In this document: one piece after another, positions 12,701-22,772 of the stretch
Numbering within the stretch: position 1 is the first letter of the stretch
How the letters are laid out: every line of letters starts with the position of its first letter
Assembly (NCBI GenBank): GCA_000469685.2
Contig: LS997565.1
Span: 25,909,272 to 25,973,271, forward strand
DNA from: Haemonchus contortus
Lineage: Eukaryota; Nematoda; Chromadorea; Rhabditida; Trichostrongylidae
Reading direction: 5' to 3'
Length of the DNA: 64,000 bases
Translations under genes and position numbers: made by a program
The notes under the pieces: generated by a model
Told to the model about the DNA's origin: nothing
Databases searched by the model: none
The model's input: only the letters and a program-made list of their open reading frames with translations

Positions 12701-15700
12701 TAACGACGAGAGATCCTGGAAAATGGCTCACCAGGCTCAACGTGGCGCATAGACGGAACGGCTGCTGGAAGATTGCGAGGCTACATTTTTCGGAATCTGA
12801 TCAATTTTGAGCACAAAATCAAAAACATGAGCCAAAGTATATCATGAACATAAGGGAAGGTGCAGATTTGGGAAGCCCACAAAGAAGGAAATTTTGGACT
12901 TCCGTAAAGTTATTACCATGATTATGGCGCACCCATTTTATGACGCGCTAATGTCTGTGTTGTGTGTATGTAATGTGCGTGTTTATGTGTATATTTATTT
13001 ATTTATTTATTTACACGTCCACGCGCCGGCTAAATCAGTACGCGAATTCAAGTCAATTACTGACAGTGAATAAAATAGAAAAGGAAAAAAAGGGCTGGAC
13101 CAAGGAATCAGCATACCCAACGTTGTGTATGCCGTGTATGTGTGTACCGCGTGTGTGTTTGACCAGAGTTTGCGCAAAAATTTTTGCTTAAAACAAAATT
13201 TATGGCTCATGTCACCGTTAACTGAAAAGGTTCAAACATGGTAGGAGTACAGGAGTCAGGAGGAGAATATCAAAGAAATTTTGCAGGGCTTGGCTCCTCC
13301 TACAGCTGATTCATATGAGAATACACCATTATCATGACACCTTAGTGCTTTCAATTCTTCACTATGAATGGTGACAATTTTTGGAGCATGTGGACTGCCC
13401 TTAAAAGACGGTATCCATGGAGATCAGCAGAGGAAAAGGGACCCCTTGGAAATACTTTTTGTTCTTACTATCTTAGAAACGTCGCATCACTACAGCAATA
13501 TGAATCATGCTAGTCGGGCTCCTTTTCGTGTACCAAATTCACCAAATTTGGTACAATAGAAAAAATTGAAGGAGGCGAAAAAGTCGAAACGTAACTCGAA
13601 CAAAAGTTTGTTATCATCTTGGTCGCAGGTTTCATCAAAAGTGTCACGGATAAGGTACATGTCGATTAGTAGTGTCATCCCTCTTGTCGTCCTTCGAAGT
13701 GTTTCAGCGTAGCCGAAGAACCAGTGCACCTGCTACTTCGCCTTGTATTTTCAAGAAAATATAAATGTTGAAAATAATCGATAGCTTCAACGTACGGGCT
13801 TCAATGGGGCCTGAACTGAGGCCTTATATAAGGTTGGCCTTCCTGCAGTATTTTGATGAAGACCTAGTCCAGCTCACTCTGGTCCCACTCCCGGTTGCTG
13901 GGTGATTTCAGGGATTCACGAAGTTGCCGTAATTGACTCCCTTTTTTAAATAACGTGCACGCGGGGGGGGGGGGGGGCTCGATCTTCAATAGGGCTGCGA
14001 GGCGTTTGATCGGATATGCACAAATTGTTTTGATCTTTTCAGGCTCTGAGGAAGGCGACATCATCGAAACGTCGGCCAATAAAGCACTATAACAACCTCA
14101 TAAGGGCGGAGGTGGTGTAGTGGCAAGTGGCGCACTATATCGCACGCACGATCAGGGGTTCGAATCCCGGATCTATGCCCGCCTAGGCCAACCAAGCCTT
14201 CCATCCCTCCGGGGTCGGTGAATTGGTACCAGACTCGTCTGGGAGGATAAAAGCACTGACTTGTACATCGGCTGGCCACCGCAAGTCATTGTATAGGCCA
14301 CATACGCACTCATTACGCCACTACGATTCTGAATGGAAGTCGAATGCGGGGGCGCATCCCTCAGACGGGATTGATAAACGCCAAAAACTTTATCCTTTAT
14401 CCTTTAACAACCTCATGAGAGTCAAACACCAAATTATACCAAGCTATAATCGATAGCTATTCAATAAATATATGACGCCATTCTCGGATTCCCCATCTGC
14501 TCTAGATTTTAATTCATCGTAATCAAAGCGGAAATAGGGGATACCTTTTTTATGTACCTGTGGGCATATTGAGATCGCAATCAAAAGAGTGATATCTGCC
14601 ATAATATTTTTGTAGAACCCTACCGCAGCCGCTACACGTGTACTTCATTATGTTTCTTAGTTTTACCCGCGCTGAGTCGAATGGTGGCTCATCTCACTCA
14701 TGAAAATCTGTAGAGGCCTTTGAACGACAAACGAGACCAAATTGATAGTCATCTTTTGAACGCCTCTTGATACCAAAGGAGTCGGTCAGTTCAAGGCGGA
14801 AGACTCTGTGAAAATATTTCAGGCGGTTCCGTGGTGTTTGCAATGGTTGGCAGCAAAAAAAACTCTTCTGTTGTTACGTACCAAAGGCGTTCCGATACAG
14901 TAAGAATGATGTCGTTCGAAACAACAACATACAGGTGAGAATCTAAAAATTTTGAGACCTTTTTTCTCAAATTAGTATTGAATGAAATCGTGAACTGTGC
15001 CTTTAATGTTAACGAACCACTAATATATTTTTCCATGTATGTATGTAATAGATAGTGACATAAAAGGAGCTGCAACCGCCTAAGAGTGCACCTGAGACAG
15101 AATCCACCTACGACTACATAGTTTCTACCACAGTCGTGAGCCATGTATGTTGCAGCAGTAAACAAACCAATTTAGGCGGTCTCTGTTCAGTCCAGTCCCG
15201 AACATGCGCTGATGAAGAACCTTATCCCCAATGAGGTGATTTTCTTTTGTCGTATTTTTTCTCTATTCTGAATTAATTTCTTCTCAAGATATCTGTTGAG
15301 GTGAACTTCACCGAGATAAACACCGATGCTCCTCTACATGGCGAAGTTCTACTCGAAGGTAGCTCAACACTTTATCATTCTTCAAAACTGAAAAATGGTA
15401 AAAGAAAGATATTCTCGAACTTGTGTGATTCTCGAAAGCTCTCTTAGCAGATTTCGCTTTGACTACGTTTTGAAAACTATTTTATGCTGATGCAGTAATC
15501 TTATATTCCTTCAGTCCTAGAAATCATTCGTTCACACTCTCTGTTGATTAGTAGGATCAACCCCTTTTTCCGAAATTAGCAATCACTTGCTTCGGTGAAT
15601 TTTTCTCTATCTTATCGTTTTTTTTCCTTTTCTACTGGAACCCCTCCACTCGGTAGATACTCCATATGATGTCGCACTTTGTTTATCGCTTCTCATTTAC

Positions 15701-15911
15701 AGCTCATCCTGGTGCCAGTGGGAAGGTGGATGTGATCATCGCGTTACTGAGGGAAGTGATTTCGGTAAAGCAGACACAACATAGGAATCAACAACTTCGA
15801 TCGTTTTGGGAGCGAATCATCAAACGCCTTGAAACGATCTCCTTATGCAGTTACCTGTCCCTGATCGCCATGAACATCACTATGTTTTTGTATCCAGAAG
15901 TGTGGTATTGA
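737..15911 (+). CDS. Cys-loop ligand-gated ion channel subunit (nematode LGC/CUP-4-like), 5' end missing
   Basis: Ten phase-compatible exons: 737-891, 951-1104, 9383-9469, 9524-9673, 9737-9812, 9872-9988, 11202-11305, 15191-15235, 15289-15358, 15703-15911 (388 residues plus stop). Exon 1 carries the family motif WKPEFYMYH. Exon 2 carries the Cys-loop, two cysteines 13 residues apart ending FPFDSQTC. Exon 3 has CGSWTY. M1 begins FYYVFNLVFPTTL, M2 is in exon 6 (MTLLSMSVMLLML), M3 in exon 7 (YYMSLIFIISIAT), and M4 ends the protein (YLSLIAMNITMFL, last residues PEVWY). Such subunits form pentameric ion channels in the plasma membrane. Loop C has no adjacent cysteine pair, so this is not a classical alpha-type acetylcholine receptor subunit. 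The intracellular loop is short. Signal peptide and first beta strands are absent and probably lie upstream of the window. The acceptor of exon 5 (TTTGAG) is atypical but is the one that keeps frame. CUP-4-like is my impression from family knowledge; the exact orthologue is unknown. Confidence 0.9.
1151..9198 (-). CDS. Secreted/GPI-anchor-like nematode protein nested in the channel gene's intron; middle exons incomplete
   Basis: The 3' part is a phase-consistent exon chain: 3747-3587, 3361-3282, 3215-3104, 2681-2599, 2538-2409, 1941-1808, 1742-1151. It encodes an extracellular-type sequence with several Asn-glycosylation sites (NDT, NGT, NRT, NAT, NYT, NVT) and many cysteines. It ends in a hydrophobic tail (FISLLILILLVI, stop at 1151) with no cytoplasmic residues, which suits a GPI-anchor signal. 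Parts such as RYTIPFLKPERWYGLRF resemble fibronectin type III strands. The 5' part begins with ATG at 9198 (another in-frame ATG lies at 9228), followed by a signal peptide (LAVSSLLLFSFVCVNSA). Exon 9198-8892 joins 8836-8732 in phase. A likely internal exon starts at 4656. Exons between 8732 and 4656 are unresolved, so joining both ends into one gene is inference. I do not recognise the family. The whole locus lies between channel exons 2 and 3. Confidence 0.65.
4450..4656 (-). CDS. Probable internal exon of the nested secreted-protein gene
   Basis: The acceptor TTGTTCCCCAG precedes an open frame with a protein-like composition: CTQQWERIEGSHDCEDSWVF, then a short WTLEVFGPR segment and an NET glycosylation site. 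It is rich in Trp and Cys like the exons downstream. The frame reaches a TAG near 4450 and I could not find a convincing donor before it, so the 3' boundary is uncertain. A second open frame overlaps the same stretch. It lies between the signal-peptide exons (8.7-9.2 kb) and the well-supported 3' exons (1.2-3.7 kb). Confidence 0.4.
   Translation of the reverse strand, partial: NPRVHFCTQQWERIEGSHDCEDSWVFLVGQYPRDKDIRKAKWTLEVFGPRAERNETSGEFGEDFSSKY
5700..6460 (-). mobile_element. Truncated RTE-type LINE fragment (reverse transcriptase part)
   Basis: Read on the minus strand, the sequence resembles a non-LTR reverse transcriptase: KAFDRL, then FGVHQTPALSP (block 4-like), then PWKLIFYADDIS with a YADD catalytic box near 6129-6141, then a degenerate thumb region running to about 5700. 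Several stops and frameshifts interrupt it, so it is a dead fragment. It lies in the large intron of the channel gene. It is the same broad kind of LINE as the copy at 17.1-20.0 kb. Confidence 0.75.
7850..8095 (+). mobile_element. tRNA-derived SINE, copy 1
   Basis: It contains a B-box-like string CGGGTTCGATTCATGGATCG, then the family body: CCGCCTAGGCCAACCAAACC, ACTCGTCTGGGAGGATAAAA, and GATTCTGAATGGAAGTCGAA near the 3' end. It matches the copy at 14102-14400 closely and has lost part of the tRNA-like head. Confidence 0.75.
10735..11010 (+). mobile_element. tRNA-derived SINE, copy 2 (diverged)
   Basis: It shows the same order of blocks as the 14.1-kb copy: a tRNA-like head with TTGTCGAATCTCGGATCGA, a GCATCGGCTGGCCACCAC block and ATTCTGAATGGTAGTCGAAT at the 3' end. 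It has many substitutions. It lies in a channel-gene intron. Confidence 0.7.
11839..12945 (-). mobile_element. mariner-type transposon remnant with degenerate transposase
   Basis: The left end (about 11839) reads CAGGGTGTCCCATGAATATG. The right end, read inward on the minus strand, reads GGGTGCGCCATAATCATGG followed by TAATAA, so the two form imperfect terminal inverted repeats. Between them the minus strand (about 12780-12075) encodes a mariner-like transposase with FFPDRKVF (the usual DEK region), MVQAGTSI, and NLVEKDVKIYQNISMKM. The N-terminal helix-turn-helix region around 12780-12662 is frameshifted from the rest, so the gene is broken. A second end of this family sits alone at 16360-16460, and a second transposase remnant at 20.1-21.3 kb. 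Confidence 0.75.
12955..13015. repeat. GT-rich and (TTTA)n simple repeat
   Basis: A GTGTATGT-type tract is followed by five TTTA units. The words GCTAATGTCTGTGT at its start resemble GCTAATGTTTGTGT at the start of the GT tract near 44300, so both may descend from one repeat. Confidence 0.7.
13990..14090 (+). mobile_element. Terminal fragment of a Penelope-like retroelement
   Basis: The string GGCTCTGAGGAAGGCGACAT followed by CATCGAAACGTCGGCCAATA closely resembles the PLE ends at 42.6, 43.3 and 63.0 kb, each of which has a short stem then CGAA(A/T)CGT. No coding part is attached. A run of 15 G lies just upstream at 13963-13977. Confidence 0.45.
14102..14400 (+). mobile_element. tRNA-derived SINE, copy 3 (best-preserved)
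   Basis: The head looks like a tRNA gene: an A-box-like TGGTGTAGTGG and a B-box GGTTCGAATCC, about 50 bases apart, as needed for RNA polymerase III. The unrelated body follows, with CCTAGGCCAACCAAGCC, ACTCGTCTGGGAGGATAAAA and GATTCTGAATGGAAGTCGAA. It ends with a repeated TTTATCC tail. It serves here as the family reference. Confidence 0.85.
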
Positions 15912-17090
15912 ACGTAGTTTGCATCACGTTCAATTCCTGCACCACATATCTATACTCGTGAAATAAGTCTTCTTTTCAGGAGCATTAAAATTTCTTCGAA
16001 AAAAAATTGCATTTTTTTCATGCTCTTCTCAGTGTAAATATTGAAGTCCGTTTATAGTATGATCATTCTCATTGTACGTATTTCGCTTAAGAAAAGGAAT
16101 GATCAAAATTGCGAACCGTGAACGTGTTCTTGGGCAAACGATTTCTATCCTTTTCACAGAACCGTTCAAGCTCATCCCAAAGAATTCGTCGCGTGTTTGC
16201 CGAATTCTTAGCCTTTCACTGTGATAACTGTGATCTCTCGCTGTTATATTGAGTGACGTTGTCCGTTGTCTTCAAGTAGAGCCAATAAATTTCTATTCAT
16301 ACTGCCTTCCACAAATGATGAGGTGAGATGCGAAAAGAAGTTTTAATGGACGATATCCTCCTACGGGTGTGCCATAATTATGGTAATAAAATAATTGCTG
16401 TGCAAAACCCGCGATTCATATTGATACATGTGGTGAATTTATGTGAACTACCTACAACGCCCCCCCCCCTGGCCTACCATGCCAAGACGATGGGTGGGAG
16501 GAACGTGCGGCGTCTGGGGGTGTCCGCTTCATCACTCTTATTTATGTAAGTAAGACCTGGGTTTTGTGAATTTTTAGTATTTCATCATGTGCCCCAATGC
16601 AAAGTTCCGGTAATTTCTAGTAATGCGAGGCTTTATTTTGACCGGCTTGCCGCTTGGCCTTCGAAGCTGTGGTTTGGTAGTTGTCGAGAAACTGGAGAGA
16701 TGGCGGCCCCCTTGCTTGAGCCTCCCTTATCCGTCCGCCCGAGGTCACGGTTGAGTTCGTTCTTCACGCGTTAACTTGCACCAGCAAGCCCCGGTGCTTA
16801 CGCCTAAATCACTGCGTCCTGGACTAAAGACAAGGCTCACTCGGGAAAATATCTGCCCACCAAAAGAGAGGCGAGCAACCTGTTGCTTTGCCCCATGTTT
16901 TCGTCTTTACCGTCAGATGCCGGCTTGCATGGTCCGAAAGCTCTCGCCAGCTTTTTTCTACTGTTCGATGGAAACTTTGCTTGGGGCTTTCATTACTCTT
17001 TTCAATTATATTTATAATATATTTATATATATTGCTCTATATAACTCAACGGCACTTCCGCACGTCCACACGGCTAAGAGTGGGCCCACA
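15912..17090. other. Intergenic; a mariner end and possible LINE leader
   Basis: This follows the channel stop codon. It holds a solitary mariner-type end at 16360-16460 (GGGTGTGCCATAATTATGG), a run of C near 16463 and sequence of unknown origin. The stretch just before 17.1 kb may be the 5' leader of the LINE that follows. No convincing gene was found. Confidence 0.5.
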
Positions 17091-17099
17091 CGGGTTAGA

Positions 17100-20040
17100 G
17101 CCAGGCAAGGTACATGTGGATAATCATATGCCAAAAACAGTAATGAAAGTGGACCTCATTCCCCTGAAGCTGAGGAGGTTCACGATACGGCGGCGTTGGC
17201 TACAAACACCTCTCGGCAGAAACTGCTGAAATCTCAGGGCCACGACAGGCTGCCAAAAAGGAGAGGCACTAGGATGACGATCTGCAACTTTAGAGAGAAG
17301 AACTATTCCTTGGAACATGTGACAGCAGAGGCGTCGGCAGTGTAGGTGTCCTCGTCAATGCGCCCTTAGCCATGAACATCGATTCTTACGTAAGCTTAAC
17401 AACCCGAATCGGACGTTTGCGACAAAGAAGATGTGGCTCAACTCCGGCTCTGACGGTCTTCGTTGCTTACGCACCGACATCGAGCTACGACTAAGAAGAG
17501 GTGGAATTGCTCCATATGGATCTGGAGAGGCTCTACAAAGAAGACCATACTTTTTTCCTCAAGGTCATTGTCGGTGATTACAACGCCAAGATTGGTCCCA
17601 GAAGAACGGCTGAAAAGCTCATCATAGGGACACACGGAATGTAATGGAATGAGCAGGGTGAAAGGCTGACTGAGTTTATCATCTCAACCTGCACTATATG
17701 TATAAGGTAACTCGCAGTTCCAGAAGCCCTCTCATTCCCGATGGACATGGGAGTCACCTGGTGGGCAGTTCCATATAAAATAGATCACATAATCGTCAAT
17801 CGATAGTTTTGCCTGACTGACATTGCTGTTGTTCCGAAGTTCTACATGGGATCAGACCATCGTCTTCTCCGCGCTAGATTCCGCTTATCAGTGCGTGGAG
17901 GGAGCTGCGAAGTTCAGGAAACGAAGCCCCAAGACTGTCAACTGGGATCACTTCGCTTCAATAGCAAGTTTGACGGAAGATTCCGTCAACGACAACATCG
18001 ATGAAGAATACGACCGGCTCGTAGAACATCTCCACGATAGCGCCAGGAAAGCTGAGAGTCTCAAAGATGTCAAGAAATGTCTCTCTTCAGAGACTTTTGA
18101 GCTGTTACGCCGGCGTGGAATCGCGCGAGCTGCAGACAATAACCAGCTGATGTCCGGCATGCGAAGCTATGCAGAGAAGCGATAAAGGAAGATCTGAAAG
18201 AAAAAGAGCAGCAGTTTTAAATGAAGCCACCGAGGCTGGGAAGAGCATTAGCATGGCCCACCTCAGCTTCGTCAATTATAAGACAAAATGACTTCACTTC
18301 GTCGTCCTGACGAAACTGTCACTGCATCCCGAAGGGCAATGGAGAAGGTCGTTTACGATTTCTACTAGGATCTCTTCGACAGTCAAGTCTACCTGCTTAC
18401 ATACCATCTTAGGCAAGACGTATATGTCGTCCCTACGGTTCTTCCTTCCGCAATTCGACATGCCAACACGTCAATGAGAAATGATACGGCACCCGGTCCT
18501 GACAGGATCAAAGCGGAACATCTAAAGAGCCTTCTGCCAGTCATAATCAAAACTCTGGCTAGGCTCTTCGCACGGTACCTGTCGGGATGCGAAGTGCCCA
18601 CGTCATGGAAAACTAGCAAGTCTGTAATGCTGTACAAAAAGGGAGATCCGGACGACATTGGCAATTATCGCCCAATTTGCCTACTGACGTTTTTTACATC
18701 ATCTCCACTTTGCAGAAGACATCGTGCTTATAACACATAACATCGAGCAGGCGGAACAAATCCTGGCCGAATTCGACAACGCTTGCGGAAAGGTCGGATA
18801 ACGACTGAACTTAACGGAGACGATGTTCATGCAAAGCGGATTTTTACCTGGTACTTCTTTTACGCTGGGAAGAAATATCTCTGAATGCCCTAGCTTTGTG
18901 TATCTAGGTCGGGAAGTCAACATGATAAACGATCTAGCTCCGCAGCTGAGCAAAAGGGAACTTGCGGCATGGGGAGCATTCAAGAACATCGAGCCTCTTC
19001 CTTTTTCCTGCTTTAAAGGCACTGTTCACGAAAAATGGTTTCGGAGATTTGCACATGGTATGAAGTCGACGCCTCCTCTGATACCATTTGTGCAGGAATG
19101 AGGTCGGAAATGGCCTGGATAGGGCACAATAAGGGGCCGGAGAGTGAGCCACGGTCGCCTTCCGCCCCTCGCTAGGCTGACTACGAAATCTAATTGCCGT
19201 TCACCACTTTCGCATTGGAGCGAAGTTGGTGAAAAATCGATAAGGTGATTGGCAATTTGCCAGAGTCTGCCAGTCAGATTGTCAGGCAAATTGGGTGTGT
19301 TGTCTGCTATTGCAGACATTGCGTCGCCTTCGTGCACTCGCCCGAACACCCCTTAACCCCCATTCTTCCAATGTGAAACTCGTCCAACCCCCTTTCCAGC
19401 CTTTTTTGACCCTTTCTATTTCTTTTTATTAATTTTTTTTGCGCTTTTTTCGTTGTTATCGCTTTATTCTAGAGTAGTTCTATGAATTGGGTACAAAAAA
19501 GGGTACCCTGAATTAATCGTAAACGGTGCCTTTAAAATGCGCCTCAGAAATTTGGACTCTACGAAACCAGGATGAGCACGCAGCCAGCGTCACAACGTGC
19601 TGTAGGAAGGACGATATTCTCAATTTCTCTATATAGGCAAGCGCAGAAGGGAATCCGGAGTTCCGAGCTTTGTCAACGAACGAAGATCAGGGGCACCGTT
19701 GAATACGCCAAAATGTCGAAAATCAGATGGCACGTCATGCGGTATAGACCGTTGGGCCAGGCGGTTACGGACTGGATCCCTCGGGACGTCAAACGAACAC
19801 CGGCCCGATGGTCAGACTTCTTCACGAAAGCTCTGAATGAAAGGAATGATAACTCCGTGTCCCTCGAGCGAGTGCTATTCATTGGACTGATCTGGCTCGT
19901 GACGGGGACGAATGGAGACGTTACTGGCGCCCGCTTGAGGATATCGACGATCAATGGGGCGACAGGTGACACAGGTGAGGTGATCCACTATGATCGCATT
20001 AACGAAAGGTCTTGTATGATGTGTGATGTATGACTATGAT
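17100..20040 (+). mobile_element. RTE-type LINE, degenerate, split by a MITE
   Basis: The plus strand encodes in order an apurinic endonuclease domain (about 17260-17870, with VIVGDYNAKIG and HIIVN near its end and the terminal GSDHRLLRA), a linker, reverse transcriptase (18460-18980, with TAPGPDRIKAEHLKSLLP, LYKKGDPDDIGNYRPICLLT), and a C-terminal part (19540-20000, with KIRWHVMRYRPL). The catalytic FADD box reads FAED at about 18712, and there are several stops and frame changes, so it is inactive. The MITE at 19016-19532 separates the RT palm from the C-terminal region. Confidence 0.85.
19016..19532. mobile_element. MITE with AAGGCAC terminal inverted repeats, inserted in the LINE
   Basis: The left end is AAGGCACTGTTCACGA. 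The right end, read inward, is AAGGCACCGTTTACGA. Each is flanked by TA, a duplicated target like that of Tc1/mariner transposons. No open frame inside looks like a transposase. Removing the 517 bases rejoins the LINE. Elements with the same ends are at 52830-53489 and 63669 onward. Confidence 0.8.
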
Positions 20041-20089
20041 TCTTGTTTCTTTTCATTCGTGCGCAGCTATGTGACATTTCCGAATAGCA

Positions 20090-21250
20090 TCGCTGGATTG
20101 ATTTTCGATTCTAAGCGGAACCTTTCAGAAATATCCTTCATGAGGATGTTCTGACCAATGTTTATACGTTTTTCGGCAAAAGATAGGCGTTATTCCTCTA
20201 AAGGAACAGATCCCAGCCAAAGCGTCATGTAAGAAGGAAGTGGTTCCGGGAAACGATCTGACCCTTCTCAAATTACTCGTTAATTGTAGTGAGAAGTATA
20301 CGTGTACTCTGGGATCTGGAGTTCTTTTTCTCAAGCTTGTTCTCGTCAAGAAAATCGTAAGGTCTTCGAAATTCATCTGGATACAATTGTATTTCCTCGG
20401 AGAAGGCTATTCGCATTGAAGTAGAAGATACATTGAAATTCGCAGCCATTTTTTGCGTATTTCTGCAGTTACGTGGCGTAATGCTTTCCAGGGATCGTGA
20501 CTGAGCCAAGGCGACCGTCTCGAGGCTTGTCGTTGACCTGTCCACGCACCGCGACACACAAGACTGTCATGCGTGATACAGTAGCGCTCAAAAGTGTTCG
20601 GTGAAATGCTTTGACGCTTTTTCGTTCATAACTTTTTTGTTAGTAGACCAAATCGCACCAAATTTGGATATGTTTAACTAGAGCATATTCCACCCTACCC
20701 AACACTACTTGACTGCAAAGCTGCAACATCCACAGATAGAGCAAGGTGTTTGTTGCGGTAGCATATTTTGCTAAAACTAAAGTTGCTGACGTCTGCACTT
20801 ATTCCCACCTTATGTGCGTTTTTCTCATCTGTGGTGTTCGGCATTACCGCTCGTACATTTTAGACATGGTAAAAAGGAAAGAGATTATAGAAGGACCATC
20901 ATCTGTATTTTCAGTCGATTTTGAGTTCAAGCTCTTTGTGATATTTGGAACATGATCAGATTGCAGGTTAATAGTGGTAAATATTCACAATACACCCACG
21001 CTCCAAATATAGAAATTTCGCCCTATTAGATCCAGTTGGAAAGGAGCTACGGCTGAAAAGTACGGCTGATGAACCATTTCACCGAAGACTTTTGAGCGCT
21101 ACTGTACGTCGAAATGAGAGATCTCGGAATGGACCCATCAAATGCGATTCGATTCTTTAGGTCTTCTTCAAAAGCTATGCGAACATACTAACACTACCAC
21201 AAGTTTGAATGGAAATGAGCTACAAAACACGAGTCCAAACGGAGCGATAA
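20090..21250 (-). mobile_element. Second mariner-type transposase remnant, split by a MITE
   Basis: On the minus strand this matches the transposase region of the 11.8-12.9-kb element in several blocks. Both share the sequence around GAGGCTTGT(C/T)GTTGACCTG and GACTGTCATG(A/C). In this copy the match breaks at 20578 and resumes after 21105 (CGTCGAAATGAGAGATCTCG against CGTCGTAACGACGAGAGATC). Many stops are present, so it is a pseudogene. Confidence 0.7.
20579..21104. mobile_element. MITE with 30-bp terminal inverted repeats, inserted in the mariner remnant
   Basis: The left end is CAGTAGCGCTCAAAAGTGTT followed by CGGTGAAATG. The right end, read inward, differs at one base. TA flanks both sides. 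The 526-bp interior has no transposase-like frame. It is a non-autonomous Tc1/mariner-type element whose autonomous partner is not in the window. Confidence 0.88.
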
Positions 21251-22740
21251 GAGCTATTATCCTTCAACTTCCAGATTCCGATCCTTAGCCGAACTTGTCA
21301 CTTCGCCGCAACTGGACGGACGACGTGCACTGATTGGGACTGCACGTGCATTGCCTGCGATCCTTTCTATTTCCATAAGCGCCTCGATCAAGACTCGAAG
21401 TAGGAAACCTCCTAGAAACGGTTGAATCCGCAACGAATTGGAGACAATCACTGTCGATACACATCGTTGAGCTCTACTTGAAACAATCAAGTGAAGACTA
21501 TTCATTGCCCGCTTATCTGGCAGGATTCAGAATCGCCGAAAACACGTAAAAGCAGACATGTGGAGGAAAACTTCAAGTAAATATCCACACTCATATAGAG
21601 ATTGCAAAAAGAAACGGCGTTCGACAAAGTCAAGGTCAGTGTACAAAAGACTCGTGCAGAATTGCCGTCGTAGATTTTCAATCATTGCAAAGAGAGGATT
21701 TCTTCCTTCTTTACAATGAACTTTTGTGAAAATAAAGTTGGGGGGAAAGAAAGAATTGAACAACCAATTGGCTCACCCACCCAGAGCTCCTTCCCATTTT
21801 AGGCTCTGGTAAAAAAAACATATTTATAACATAAAAAAGCTATGAAATGTTCCTGTTATGGGCTTGTGAATCCGGCCACTTTCCACTCACTGCGCTCTAA
21901 CCCTCAATATTCAGAAGAACACTGCCCCTCCCCCTCCCCAACTACATTTTCACTGAGAGGCTTTTCAAGGCATACAAAACGTTTGGGAAATGTTTCAAAC
22001 CCCTTAAGTAAAAAGTGAATGAAAGAGTTAGGATCCATCCGGCTATCATCCATGCTGAACGATTAAAATCAAAGAGCGAAAAATTGGTGGACGATCAAAA
22101 ATCGAGCGGATCAAGACCTTTGACAAACAGGGACAATTCATGAGCTTTCTACCGAAATCCAGTAGCTTTGCTGTGTGGGATACCTGATTTGCATGTAAAA
22201 ACTGTGATTGTAATGACCAAACTAAAACAACTGAATGACCAAATTAAAACTTGAAAAGGGCACTTTTTATGTAGTTCTTTTGCACTGAGACCGACCAGCA
22301 ACTGCAGAGAATCAGCAACGCATTTCATAGCAGACGGTGGCCATAGCAGGTGACAAAGACTAATTCTGCGATAACGATGAAAGAGCGATAAGGCAGCTCC
22401 CAATCCCAAAGTGGGCTAAAAAAGCCAAAGGTCACCCCAGCAAACATAGGCACAGCGGCCGGCTGTGACCGCCCACACGGCGCACATTGATCGCCTCATC
22501 TAACCATTACTTCTTGAAATGGGAATTCCTTTCAATCTTCCACTCGGAAACAAGATCCTCGCTTCAGGAAGTGATTCCGGAGGCTGTTACGCTTTCTTTT
22601 CAGAAGACCTATCTCTCCTGATCACTTCTTGTTCAGCATGGAGCCTTTCTGGGCGCTTCTTTTTCACATTTCCATTCAAGCCCTTTCTTCTACTTCTATT
22701 AGCATTCATTCTGCCTTTTCCCTAATCTGCGTCGAACTTG
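21250..22740. other. Intergenic, no gene recognised
   Basis: This lies between the transposon block and the desaturase gene. Open frames on both strands lack splice-consistent protein-like stretches. The desaturase promoter should lie in its right part. Confidence 0.45.
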
Positions 22741-22748
22741 CAATTTCA

Positions 22749-22765
22749 GGGTTTTTAAATTGCAG
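22749..22765 (+). promoter_or_regulatory. Candidate spliced-leader acceptor of the desaturase gene
   Basis: GCAATTTCAG ends at 22749 and AATTGCAG at 22765, 8 to 24 bases before the start codon at 22773. Strong 3' splice sites so close to an ATG with no recognisable upstream exon suggest trans-splicing of a nematode spliced leader. This is inference from sequence. Confidence 0.5.
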
Positions 22766-22772
22766 TTTGGGT

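Noticed and set aside
22519..22725. Upstream coding exon or secreted peptide before the desaturase
   Set aside because: The frame is hydrophobic but out of phase with the desaturase and ends before its start; the close TTTCAG sites better explain the gene start.
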